From the NCBI GenBank assembly GCA_964247055.1, contig OZ176054.1, positions 6,510,001 to 6,574,000 on the forward strand: a DNA stretch of 64,000 nt. Direction: 5' to 3'. The stretch comes from Paragordius varius (Eukaryota > Nematomorpha). A program made the position numbers and the translations under genes. The notes below the pieces were generated by a model, which ran no database searches, was not told the origin of the DNA, and was given only the letters and a program-made list of their open reading frames with translations. Positions 11,665 to 31,500 of this stretch are shown one piece after another. Every line of letters starts with the position of its first letter. Within the stretch, counting starts at the first letter, position 1.

Positions 11665-12295
11665 ATATTAAAAAAATATGGCGTCGGATTGATGAAGAGG
11701 GTTATTCGTTTTACATTTTTCGAAAAAAAAATTTTGAAGCATTTTAAAAGACTAAGAAGGCATATTCTTAAATTTATAATAACACAAATACTTTTTAAGA
11801 TGTTAAAATTTTAATTCGCTTTGAGATATAGAACTCACCCAAGGTATGGGAGTGTTGTGGAAAAAAATAGCTTTCTAAAGTTTTTAGGTCTGAAATTCAA
11901 TACACTTTAATCGAGATAAATCATTGATATTTATATCTATAATTTGCAGTCAAAGGCAATTTACACTTTTAAATTAATTAGTATTATGATATGATTTTAT
12001 ATGCCACTATTTTAGATTAAAAAATAAATTCAAAAATATATTTTGGCGGCAAAAATATTTCGTTATTTTAAATGATTTATCATAGTACCTTTTACAATAA
12101 TTTTCGGCGAAGTAAAAAATTGCACAAAATTTGTTGTCAAAAAGTTTCATGTAATTTTTTAATTATAAATATTTTTTAAAAATAATGGCCTAAAAGGCCT
12201 GCAATAACATTTAATTTTTACAGCTTTTCCCCTTTTTTAGCCATTCTAAATAGATATGGATTAAAGACTGTGGGATCAAAAATTATATAATATTT
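11665..12295. other. Non-coding stretch between element copies
   Basis: AT-rich, no gene seen. A segment at about 12180 (AATGGCCTAAAAGGCCTG) resembles one near 12925 (AATATGCCTAAAAGACCAT), which suggests another old repeat family flanking copy E on both sides. Confidence 0.35.
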
Positions 12296-12842
12296 TTAAC
12301 ACTTCAATAATTGGGGTATCTAAATGGCATTTTTAAATAACTACTGAAGGAAACTGTCCTAATTTAATATGCATCTATCCTAATAATTATATAAATAAGC
12401 CAAAATATTTAGATAAAATCTTGTTATGAAAAAAAAAGTTCCACGTCAAACTACCTCGATGCCATTTTTATTTTACAAAAGTTTTGCAAATATCGTCTTC
12501 ATTTTATTTTAAGGGTAAAATTAAAGCTAATTTTTTATTTAAATTACATAGAAAGTAAAAAAAGTGGTGTATTTTGTATATTTTACAATTTACCGATGCA
12601 CGCCTGTTAGGTTGACTAAATTTATACATTTGGGTTATACATTAAAATTAATAATATTTTTAAATTTTAAATAATAATTTGTATATATTTCGGTTTATTT
12701 ATGATATATAAGTGCACAATTTTGCCATGGTTTCAATTCCTTCCATAATTTATAAAGTATTTAATTTTAATCAGGCCTGGGTTATCTAACTACCCAATTT
12801 GAATCGAGGACTGAAATGAATGTGTTGTATTTACCATTTTAA
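12296..12842 (+). mobile_element. Same ~580-bp family, copy E
   Basis: Starts TTAACACTTCAATAATTGGG; the right end carries CAATTTGAATCGAGGACTG and ATGAATGTGTTGTAT as in copy G. Internal landmarks TGCCATTTTTATTTTACA and TTTTGCCATGGTTTCAATTC agree. Ends are more decayed than in A and G. Non-coding. Confidence 0.65.
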
Positions 12843-13249
12843 TATCAACGATTTGGCAAAAATAAATCAAATTTTGGTGGAACTAATCTTGAAGTAGAGG
12901 TTTTTGCAATTTTATTTTTTTGTTTTTTAAGAATAATATGCCTAAAAGACCATAGATAAATTTTTAGAAATTCATCACGCTTTCATTTTTGTAGACGCGC
13001 GAAGGTTTCGGGGGCTCTAGCTTTAAGCTGAAAGATTAAAACAAACTACTGTTTTGAAAGTTTTTTTAGTTTAAATAAAACGTTTTATGACAATTAATAT
13101 ACCCCGGGGCCATGGAAAAGTTAAATATCATTTGGCCAAATCCATAAAAATTTAATTTTCGGCGCTTTTTAATTCAAATTTTTCTAAATAGGGAATACAA
13201 CAGGAAAATATATGTGCATTATGGTTATAAATATAATTAATTTCGCGAG

Positions 13250-14306
13250 CTCTAAGAATGCAACGTATTCATTTCAATCATTCGATTCAGATTGGGTTTA
13301 GATCAAGGCTTGTTTTAATTTAAATATTTCAAAAATATGGAATAAATTAAAGCCTGGCAAAGGTTTACATATACATAACATTAATGGACCGAAATATAAT
13401 AAAAAATTGATTCAAAAATATTTCATATTACTTATTAAGGGGTGAACCCGGGAAATTTAACCAAAATGATATGCGTTCATAAGCAAAATATAAAAAAATA
13501 GTGAAATCTTTTTAACACTTCGATTCAAATTGGGGCATCCAAATACCCCAGACTAAACTTAAATTAATATTTTTAAAAAAGTATTGAAGAAAACGGTCCC
13601 AATTTGAATTTATGCTTTTATCCTGATAAAAATTATATAAATATGCCAAAATAGTTTGATAAAATTTTTTTTGAAAAAAGAAGCTCCATCTCAAAATACT
13701 TCGACGCCCTTTCATTTTACAAAACTTTAATATCGTCTTCTTTAATTTTAAGGGTAAAACTAAAGTTAATTTTTTAAATAAATTACATTTAACATTGATA
13801 GAAATAGAAAAGGGGTTTATTTTGTATTATTTTTTAATTTTATAATTTGACACATGTCACGTTGACAGAATTTTTTCCTTTCGGTTTTAGCTTAAAATAA
13901 GTAATATCAAGTATTTTTGAATTAAATTTTTTATATATTTCGGTTTATTTATGTTATATAAGTTCAAAATTTTGTCATGGTTTCGATTCCTTCCATACTT
14001 CTTTAAGTATTTGATTTTAAACAGGTCTGGGGTATCCAACTACCCCAATTCGAATCGAAGAACTGAAATAAGTGTGCTGTATCCAAGTGTTAAACACGAT
14101 TTATTGCAAAATGTTGTAATACGAAAAGGGCGACCAAGTAATTTGATACGGAACCTTTTTCCAAAACTAAATTTTGTTTATATATTTTGGTTTATTTATA
14201 TTATCTTTTTGGATAGATCATAAAAAATTGGAACAGTTTCTTTCAGTAGTTTTAAATAAAATATTGTCTTGGGTATTTAGATTCCCCAAGTTAAACCGAA
14301 GTTTAA
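13250..14306 (-). mobile_element. Same ~580-bp family, copy F/H, interrupted by copy G
   Basis: The left part (about 13250-13511) has GCAACGTATTCATTTCAATC and CATTAATGGACCGAAATATA; the right part (14094-14306) has the GGGCGACCAAGTAATTTGATAC block and ends AAGTTTAA. They lie on either side of copy G and align with the two halves of copy A, with some internal sequence lost. Confidence 0.6.
13512..14093 (+). mobile_element. Same ~580-bp family, best-preserved copy G, nested in F/H
   Basis: 582 bp, TTAACACTT at the left and AAGTGTTAA at the right. Inner inverted segments TTCGATTCAAATTGGGG (left) and CCCCAATTCGAATCGAA (right), each next to a GGGG(T/C)A..TACCCC hairpin. It is the reference copy for the family. 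The open frames at 13512-13715 and 13951-14223 are not conserved as proteins between copies. Confidence 0.75.
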
Positions 14307-15109
14307 AATCGCAGTTAATTAGAAAATTTTGATATTTATCGATTGTTATACAGCCATTCGTTTCAACCATATTGTTGGGTTATTTTCGGAAACCCAGTAA
14401 AAAACTTTAACAACTCATTTTTTAAGTACTCCTGTGACAGAGGGTTTAGTAAAAAATTTTAGCCAAAACAACTTTAAGAGTAGTGTATTTATTACTTTAA
14501 GCTGTGGAATGGAAATTTTTTCATGTCATAGCGTGCTAAATAATGAAAAAATATGAAATATTAATTAGTAAACAAATCTTGAATTGTTCCTAGTTATGTA
14601 CTTCTATATTCCCAAAATCAGATACCATAAAACATGAACCAATCAAACAGCTGATATGAAAATCAATAACTAAAATTTTATGGTCAGGGAATTTGAAAGT
14701 GTTTCAAAGATAATCATATATATTAATAGCTATAATATACATGCCAGTAGTTCAAGATTTAAAGAAATTAGAAAGAAGAACAATTAGATGAGTTATTTTT
14801 ACCATTTCAGATTTTTATATTAATTTATTTGTATCCATCCAAAATAAAGGAATTTTAAATTTGGACCAATGCTAAATATATTTTTTAAAAATTAAACATA
14901 ATATCCTGGGGTATCAAACTATCATAAAAGGTCAGGAGGTATTAGCCCAAAAACATATATTTAAATAAAACAATAAAGCGAATAATTTTTTTTTAAAACT
15001 ATGTTTAAAATTAGAAACACACATAATGTGAAAGTTGATAAAATAGTCTCTACCCTGAATAACACACATTTTTAAAATCGCAGGTGATTATTTTTGTAAC
15101 ATAAAACCC
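14307..15109. other. Non-coding DNA upstream of DLD
   Basis: No gene seen. About 14830-14940 contains a decayed fragment (AATTTAAATTTGGACCA) resembling the right end of the ~580-bp element family. No recognisable promoter motif directly before the DLD start. Confidence 0.35.
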
Positions 15110-23180
<8,071 letters not shown>

Positions 23181-25530
23181 AGCTCTCTTCATATTTATCT
23201 AATCATCATGTATCGGATAAATTTCAAATTTTTTACAATACCACAATTTTTATAGTGTGATTGCAATCGTTTTAATTAGGTTATATATGGATTGACATTT
23301 ATTTTGTATTCCATTACTTTTTTTTATTTCAATATTGGTAATTAACTGTTTGCAAACGCAGAATTTTTTATTTATCTTTTATATTTGATTAAATAAATTT
23401 AAATATGATTATATTTTTGTGTACGGTTTTTTTAACAATGATTTTTATATATAAATTTAAGGGACGGATTCCTTTTAATTATTTGGTATCTAGTTGTCAA
23501 TTGAAGGATAGCCATTAAATGTATATCTAGATATTTTATTTTATGCATTCAGTCAATATTTAAACAAGTTTTTTGAATGCCTAAATAAATATAAGTTAAG
23601 TTTCTATTAAAAAAGTCAAGTTTAATTAAAAGGTTTTTTTTAATAAAAACATAAAACAAAATCAAAGGGGATAGTGTATGTGTATATATAGTTAAAAAAT
23701 TATGATTTATGGAACTAATTTTTTGCATGAAAACACCCAAATTTAATTACATTTCACAAATTATTTCCTGGGTTAATGATTTATAAAAAAACTTTTATTA
23801 GATACTTTTTCACACCAGCCATAATATATTTTAACGAATGCCCATTTTTTCATAAATAACCCAAGGAAGAAAAGTGCGAATATTGATTTTTCGTGATTTA
23901 ATCTGTTTTTTTTACTCACACATTTTCAAAACTCTGTCTGCCATATAATGTTGTGTACTTAATATCTTAAGACTATTTATTTCATTATTATTAGTTTTGA
24001 CTGTGTCTTCACATTAAAGTTAAGTTATTAGAGAATTATTATCAATATTCTCGTGTCATCGCACAGATTTTAAATTAATATTATAGTTTTTTTATCAAAA
24101 TAAAAATGGATTTTATTTGTAATCTTTATTGGACGTTTCTTTTTTTTGCTAATAAAGTTTTTGACACAAAATTTAATTTAAAATTTTATACAAGGGCAAA
24201 AGTCACGAAAATTTTACTTAAAGTATATTGTCTGCAATACATGGTTGTGAACTAAGAATGTTGAATTACGAACTTATAAACCCACTTTATTGTTCACCAA
24301 TTGGTAATACAATAGCGTATGGTATGAAACCTATTTCGTCTATAATTTAATAAAATTTAATGTTGTATAAAATATGTTCAACCATTTGTTGTTTTTTCCA
24401 TACGCTACTGTGGCCAAATGGTCAACATTAAAGTGGATACTATATATATTGTGTTTATAGATTCTTAACAATTAAAAAAATATTCTAAAAATTAAAATAT
24501 ATCATATTGGATATTTCACAAAAAGATAATGTAAATATTCTCTTTAATTAAATTTTAAATTGGACTTTGTCGCTTCTTCGAAAATATAGGTTGTGGACTG
24601 TAAGCTAATTAATATGCGATTAATTGTTCCTCTAATAAAAATCTTTAACACTATCAATAATTAAGTAAACCATGTCGGTCTTTACACATATAACTAAAAT
24701 AATATATATTGAAAATTCAGCACTTTTGGGGTATTCTAAAGCCTAAAAATATTTTTAGCCTTGAGTCAAATATAAAAATTAGCTATGCTTTCTTTTGCCT
24801 TTAAGGCGCATTTTGCAATTTGTTTTAAACATGAAATATATAACGAAAATTCTCATCTCTAATTTTTTCGCCACCATTTTTTTCTTTGGTTTTTATTTTC
24901 GTGAATCTAGGCATATAAATGTATATTTTATGGTGGAAAAATATAATTAATAATCTTTCGAAAACTTTCAAATTACAATTTACCAGTTTTTCAAATTCCA
25001 ATTTACCAGTAATTTTTTATTTTAATATCATATGCTCGTTTCAATCGTGTTTTGTAGCTATGTATTGAAACTCTAAAAGTGAAAGAACTGTAAAAATTTT
25101 AAGTTTTATATCTAATACATGAAAAGAGGATTTTATAATTATTAACCAAAACAACTTTTCAAACAGTAGTTTGATTACTAATTCCTCAAAAAGGACATCC
25201 CTTCACAAATGAAAATGTATTGAAATGTTAATTGTAAATCCTATTTTATTCATTTAATTTTTCTTTGGTTTATGGATAATTTTAGGTTTCGCAGATTGAG
25301 CAAATATATTTTAAGATTATAAATATATTGTAGTGTACTTACTTAATGAAATAATAAATCTCAGAACCGTAAGGCTATACTTTCGAAAGCTTTCCACCAC
25401 TGTTATAAAGACTAATTTTTGATATTATAGCAAGTAAAAAACAAAAATCTCAAATATACTTAAATAAGGGAGTCTTTTATTTTTGTATTTGACATAAAAT
25501 CACATCATACTAAATAACGATTTCATTTAT
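23181..25530. other. Spacer between convergent DLD and ADAMTS-like genes
   Basis: No gene seen. Holds the DLD polyadenylation signal (23392-23397), a palindromic MITE (24282-24435), and on the minus strand an AATAAA complement at 25476-25481 about 50 bases past the ADAMTS-like stop. Confidence 0.45.
24282..24435. mobile_element. Small palindromic MITE (GCGTATGG family), copy 1
   Basis: The left arm CCACTTTATTGTTCACCAAT ... AGCGTATGG is inverted in the right arm CCATACGCTACTGTGG ... ACATTAAAGTGG. About 150 bp, no coding potential. Related copies lie at 27825-28000 and 30545-30715. Confidence 0.65.
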
Positions 25531-28500
25531 TTAAGTTCGAACATTAAGTTGATCCTTTGTCTGTTCATAGTATTCTTGAGTACTTTGATCATTTGCAGCG
25601 TAATCCGTTTGATTCTCCGAGGCATAACTTTGTGATTGAGTGTTATTATAATCAGCAGGGGCATTGTCATAGGCATAAACGGGATTACTAAAATCTTGAC
25701 CACTGGCAATAGTTGAGGAATTCGTTAAAGATAACTGTTGAAGTTCTTGTCCATTTTGTAATTGCGTTGGAATATTTGCCATATCATTACCGATGGAAGA
25801 AATCCAGGGTGCCCACCACCAATTAGAGCACTGAGACCAGCGCTCGGCATTAACATTGTAATCCAGTTGCCTTTTACGGTACAATAGTATGGCTAACAGT
25901 AGAAAAATAAATTATAATATGGTTAAAAGTAAAATTTCTTCTAAAGGACAACCATACTTTTTAAACCTTGATGATCAAATAAACCTATCGTTTTGCATCG
26001 CAAAATGAGAAATAGTGTAATATTAGTTACATAATCATACATACATTTCATAATATTAATTATAGAGTTTAGGAAAATATCGTAAATTAAAAAATTATGG
26101 TTTTTTTCAATAATTTAACATTGTTGTTTGACTTCACTTTTACTTAAACGATTTAATATCTATTTAAGCAATCAACAAAATGCTTTTATTTAAACCAGGG
26201 GTGTCCAACACGAATGGCTTTGCAGGCCGCATTTTGCATCAAAAAATGTGAAGGGCCCCATTCGCGAAATATATGGACATTTGTTAATAGTTTATTAAAT
26301 TGCAAACATAATGTAAACACCTCTATTAACCTTTTTGATAATTGATTGCCAAAATCTAGATCAACTTATTCAGAAAATTTGTTCAAAAATCAATTTTATT
26401 TATTCATAAAATTTCTCGCGAACTGCATAAATAATTTTAAGGGCCTCATGTTGGACACCCCTGATTCAGAAATAAATGAAATACATAATTTGTAATACCT
26501 TCTTAAAAAAACATAAATGCTTAAGCTTATTCCTATGTGTAAAAATAGATAATTATTGATTAAAAATGCATAATGAAAATATGATTTATTTTTAGAGACT
26601 ATATTTTAAATTATATAATAATTGCCGCATATACAAGGTGTTTGTTTCTTTAAAATCGCAAAAATATTTACATGATCGCTCTATTGATAATATACATATA
26701 TATGTATAAAAAACGGTTTTTATATCCCTCACCTAATGTAGTGCAGACGAAAGCTATGGTACATATAGCTATGAGTAAAATCATATATGCCTGTTTATAT
26801 TCCTTATCACTTTTCGTATTTTGAAGCGCATTTAGTGTTCCTTTGGGATTACCATTGGATACAGTAGTGGTTGTTTTCTCAATCTTTACCTTTCCCACGG
26901 TTTTGAATCGGGTATTAAGGTCAGCCGGTGGTTCGGGAGGGGCGACAAACCTGGAACGATTACGTGGGAACAAATATTTTCCTTTATACACATCAAGGGC
27001 GTAGGAAGAACCACTAGTTCTTGGTTTCAAATCCGCAATCGTTGGTAAAATGATACAATGCCCATTTATGCAATATTTGCCCTTTCCTTTGCCGCATGCC
27101 ACACCATTCGGTAGAGAATGATTATAGTAATCGGATTTATCCGTCTAACAACAACATTGCAGAAGGATAATTGGAAAATAAAATTAATTAACTGGTGTGC
27201 AAAAGTACAAAATATAAATGTGATAATTATAAATTGTTGATTGATTTACATTATTTAATATTTATAGAGAAAAAATAATTTTTTTCTTATAATATTAATT
27301 TTACTAGGGAAATGTTTGCTCACATAACTTAACAATGCTTTTTTACCAAAGTAAAATTCAGAGCTTTAAATTTTTTAGGCCTACCGTGTACCATACCATT
27401 TCATAATCTAAAAATTAATTATTTAACAGAATTATTTCATATTCATACATGTTTGGGGTTTGATCTGAATTTACCTTTTTTGTGCATAAAAAACGACAAT
27501 TATCAGTGAATGAGTATTGCTTGGATTTACAATTATCGATTAACTCCTTTTTGTAATCTTTCTTTTGGGGACACTCTTTGTCCTACATCATCCACAATAA
27601 TTAGATAAAAGCAGTAATAAATAAACATTGTGATATAAAATATAAAAAATTAAAATTATACATAGACAAGACATAAAAAAATAATATATTATAATTTTTT
27701 ATTACCGCAGTACTTTTTAAACTTAATTGATTTTCTTAATGAAAATCATTAGTGCTAAACTGCAAAGGTTTCGTCGTTATAATTTCCATTTTTATTGCAA
27801 ATACAGTCTTCACATATATTATGGCTTATTCATATTATTTGGTCAATTTTACATACAGTAGCGTGTGTCATAAAACAATTGTTGTTCGTAATTAAATAAA
27901 CAACTTAATGGAAGTTGGGAAAAAATTGTTTACAAATTTGTTGTTGTTTTCCATACAATACTGTAGTACTGTCAATCGACCAACTACTATATATAATAAT
28001 TCATTCCTAAAGCAGATATATTACCGGGATACATGTAACAATTTTGATCTCAAAGAAATCTTTTCCACATCCCCGACCCCCGAAATTGGGTAAGGGCATA
28101 CTACACGTCCTAATCCATGTCATATGGGCGGCATCAAAACAGCTGTCACATTCAGAAAATGGTTTCCAATCACTCCAACCTCCATCCGTGATTGGTAACT
28201 TCAATTCCTTGGGACAAGGTTCACAAGTTTCATTGATACAAAAGGAAGGCATAGATGAACCACCACAATAACTTCCCTTAAATAAAGACATATAAAAGAA
28301 CCACTCATCCAAAATAATTATCTTGTCTCAAGGCCGATAAAAATTCTATAGCTATGAAAAAGCCGACTCAAAAAACCCATTATAGAATCCATATTTTTCT
28401 ATAGGATTCTGAAATTTTTAACGCTTAAAATGGTGACTCAAAATTTTGCTATTTCGACATTTAAGCCATAAAAAATTGGAGCCATACTTGAGCCGGCCTT

Positions 28501-31500
28501 CCACGAAATAGCTCTATAAAAGCTCTTGCACATGGCCTTTAAATTATGTCTTTGAAGCTGAATATTTTCCGGTTCTTATATACATATATTTATACATATA
28601 TAAACAATTTCCATAATTTTAATGAAAGATAATGGGATTCGTAAAATTACTCTTTAATCACGTGGAATAGGGCGTAAATATATGGAAAATAATTTCGTCA
28701 ATATTAAGACTTGGATTAAAATATTAATTTAAACTAATTCTGTCATTTCCATAAAGATGAAGTGTGGTCAAATGAAGAGAATGACATTATTTGTATAAAG
28801 TATAGTAAATTTTTCTCCTAAACCAAATTTAATAAAGTTTTTATGTTTTACTTATAACATCCATACCTCTAGTACCCTATCCATGTTGAATGTAGATATC
28901 TCGCCCAGGGAGGACACTCTAAAACATTGAGTACTTTTACAAGGGTCATAACCATTTTTATTGTTGACATAATTATCACTAGGATCAATCAATGCATAGG
29001 AACTTAAACCGTATTGTAGTTGACATTGTTCATGAAGTGTCACATTTATGCCGGATTGATTATAGAGACGGTAATTGTAACGTTGCGCCTTCAAAGCCCA
29101 TTTCCCCATACACCATTGATCGGCCAATTTTTCAGCCAATTGCTTTCTGCTACAAGCCGACCAAATTACGCCACCAGAATATGGCGCCATTATTCCATGC
29201 ACACTGATACATTCGGGAGTTTCATCGTGACTAAGGCCCATCCTGTTTTTTCCATTTGACACACAAAAAATAAATATTTGTGAAAAAAACAACAACTAAT
29301 TTTTCCTACGTTTTTAAATTGATTTAAGGTAATAATTTTTAAATAATTAAATAGCTAGATACACATTAAGATTAAAAAGATTGAAGGTTTGGAATTCGGC
29401 TTAGTATCTATATAAGCACCATTAAAAAAGGGATTGTAAAGTTAATATATGGTATTAGTGTATCAAATTTATTGAATAAACAAACATTTTTTTTATAAAT
29501 ACCGTTTTGTTTTGATTTTTATCAAAAGTGCCAATTAATTTTTAATTTTTTGTAATCTCATATTCTCCTTATAAAATAAATGTAAAATTTTCCATTGTGG
29601 TATAAACTTATGGCTATGCTGCAAGACTCTAGTTTTCCGATAAAATCGTTAGGTAAACCCTGTATTTTTATCACAGAAGCGAGATTTTGGTTTTAATAAA
29701 GTCAAGTACCATAGTTTTTCACGCCATCTCTATTTTTTGTCATTTACCAATACACCTTCGAAATGACCCCAATCATGGGAATAAGATAGGCATTATGTAA
29801 TAACAAATATTTTTAAATCTTTTTTCAAATTTATTTTTTAAATTTTTTTGGCATTATTATATATACTATAAAATTTTAATAATTTGATAATTTATTGTTT
29901 TTGGTTTTCATTATAATGGCAACAAAAAATAATTAAATAATAACACAGCATAATGGCAATGAAATCAGCATATACCGCTAATTATCAAAAATTTGTATAA
30001 CAAAACACTAGTAATAAGCCGTGGCGTTTGTATACTACTTATGCCTAAAATCTGGAGAAAAATTAATAACTAAAAAAAGAATCCTGACCGTTTTTAAAGC
30101 TGGAACGGCAGCATCTGACGGTATTTTAAATACTGTAATTATATTCCACCATACAATGAGATTTTTAGCGCCAAAGTAATTACCTCATGCTGATCTTCAT
30201 GCATGCACTTTTCCAATTTTAAAATCAGGTCCAAGTTTCTTATTACACTCATTATAAATTGATCATATCTTCCCACAGACATACCAGTTTGTGGGTATTT
30301 TGGAGTCCTCATAATGAGCTAATAAAAATCCCTAAATTCTCAAATTTTAGATTATAATTTATAGTATATGGAAAAGCTGAATATTAATCTTTGCAAATCA
30401 AGTTAATTAATTTTAATTTATTTATCTCAAAGTTTCCTGATCCTGACAGGTTTGGAGCTATGCATTTTTTTTCCACAATCGGGGATTGGTTAATATGAGG
30501 GGAATATGCAAAATATATATATAGTAACATTTATGCTAGCCATTTCACATTATTGCTGATGACCAATTGGTAAGACAATAACGTATGAGATATAAAGCAA
30601 ATTTTGTTCATAAAATCAAATGTTATAAGATAGGACGCAAATGTTTTCCACACATTTGTTGCTTTTTACTCATACACTACTGCGCTGCCAAATAGCCAAA
30701 AAATATGTAAATTGAGCAACATTAATGTGCATAATATATCCATCTATCTATATATATATATATATACATGTGTCCAATTTCATGGGCAACTGGTGAATCC
30801 GAAATAAAACCAACACCCCAACCTGCTTCAATGACGGCACATCCTCCCTTACAAATGCTATCTGAGTTGGCGCCACCCGCTAAAGCTGAACCCTCTGGGC
30901 CCCATAAATTGACCCTATTATATAATATTAATCACGATATTTTTTTATGAAATTGTTATAACGAAAAAAATATATTTGGTTTAAACCAGGGCTGATCAAC
31001 ACAAGCGGCTTCGCGTGCCGAATTCTGGATTTTATGTATCTGGCGGACTGAATTCGAAATATATTAGCGATTCCTATATATTGCATTAGATGTCAAACAT
31101 AAGAGTGTAAAGGAATTTATGAACACATATACTAAAATTTATTTGAAAAATTCCGTAAGTTCATGGCCATTTGGAAATACTCTGTTCAAAAAATTTGTTT
31201 ACGATTTTTTACTTATATTTTGTGAATAATATTTTTTATTACCAAATTGTACATTTGGTATTTTTTTATACTTCCCGCGCGCATATTGGACGGCGGTGTG
31301 GCGGACACCCCTGGTTTAAACTGTTTGAATTTTTATATAATGTGTTGTTTTGCTATTTAAATATATCTTTTTTATAATGACACAAACGTAAATTATACCA
31401 TTCTTAGGCAGTATTATTGGTTAATAATTGTAAAAAGTGAAAAGTCTATAAGCCAATAATAGTGCCCTTTGTTGTATTTACTATTTGTCACAAATTAATA

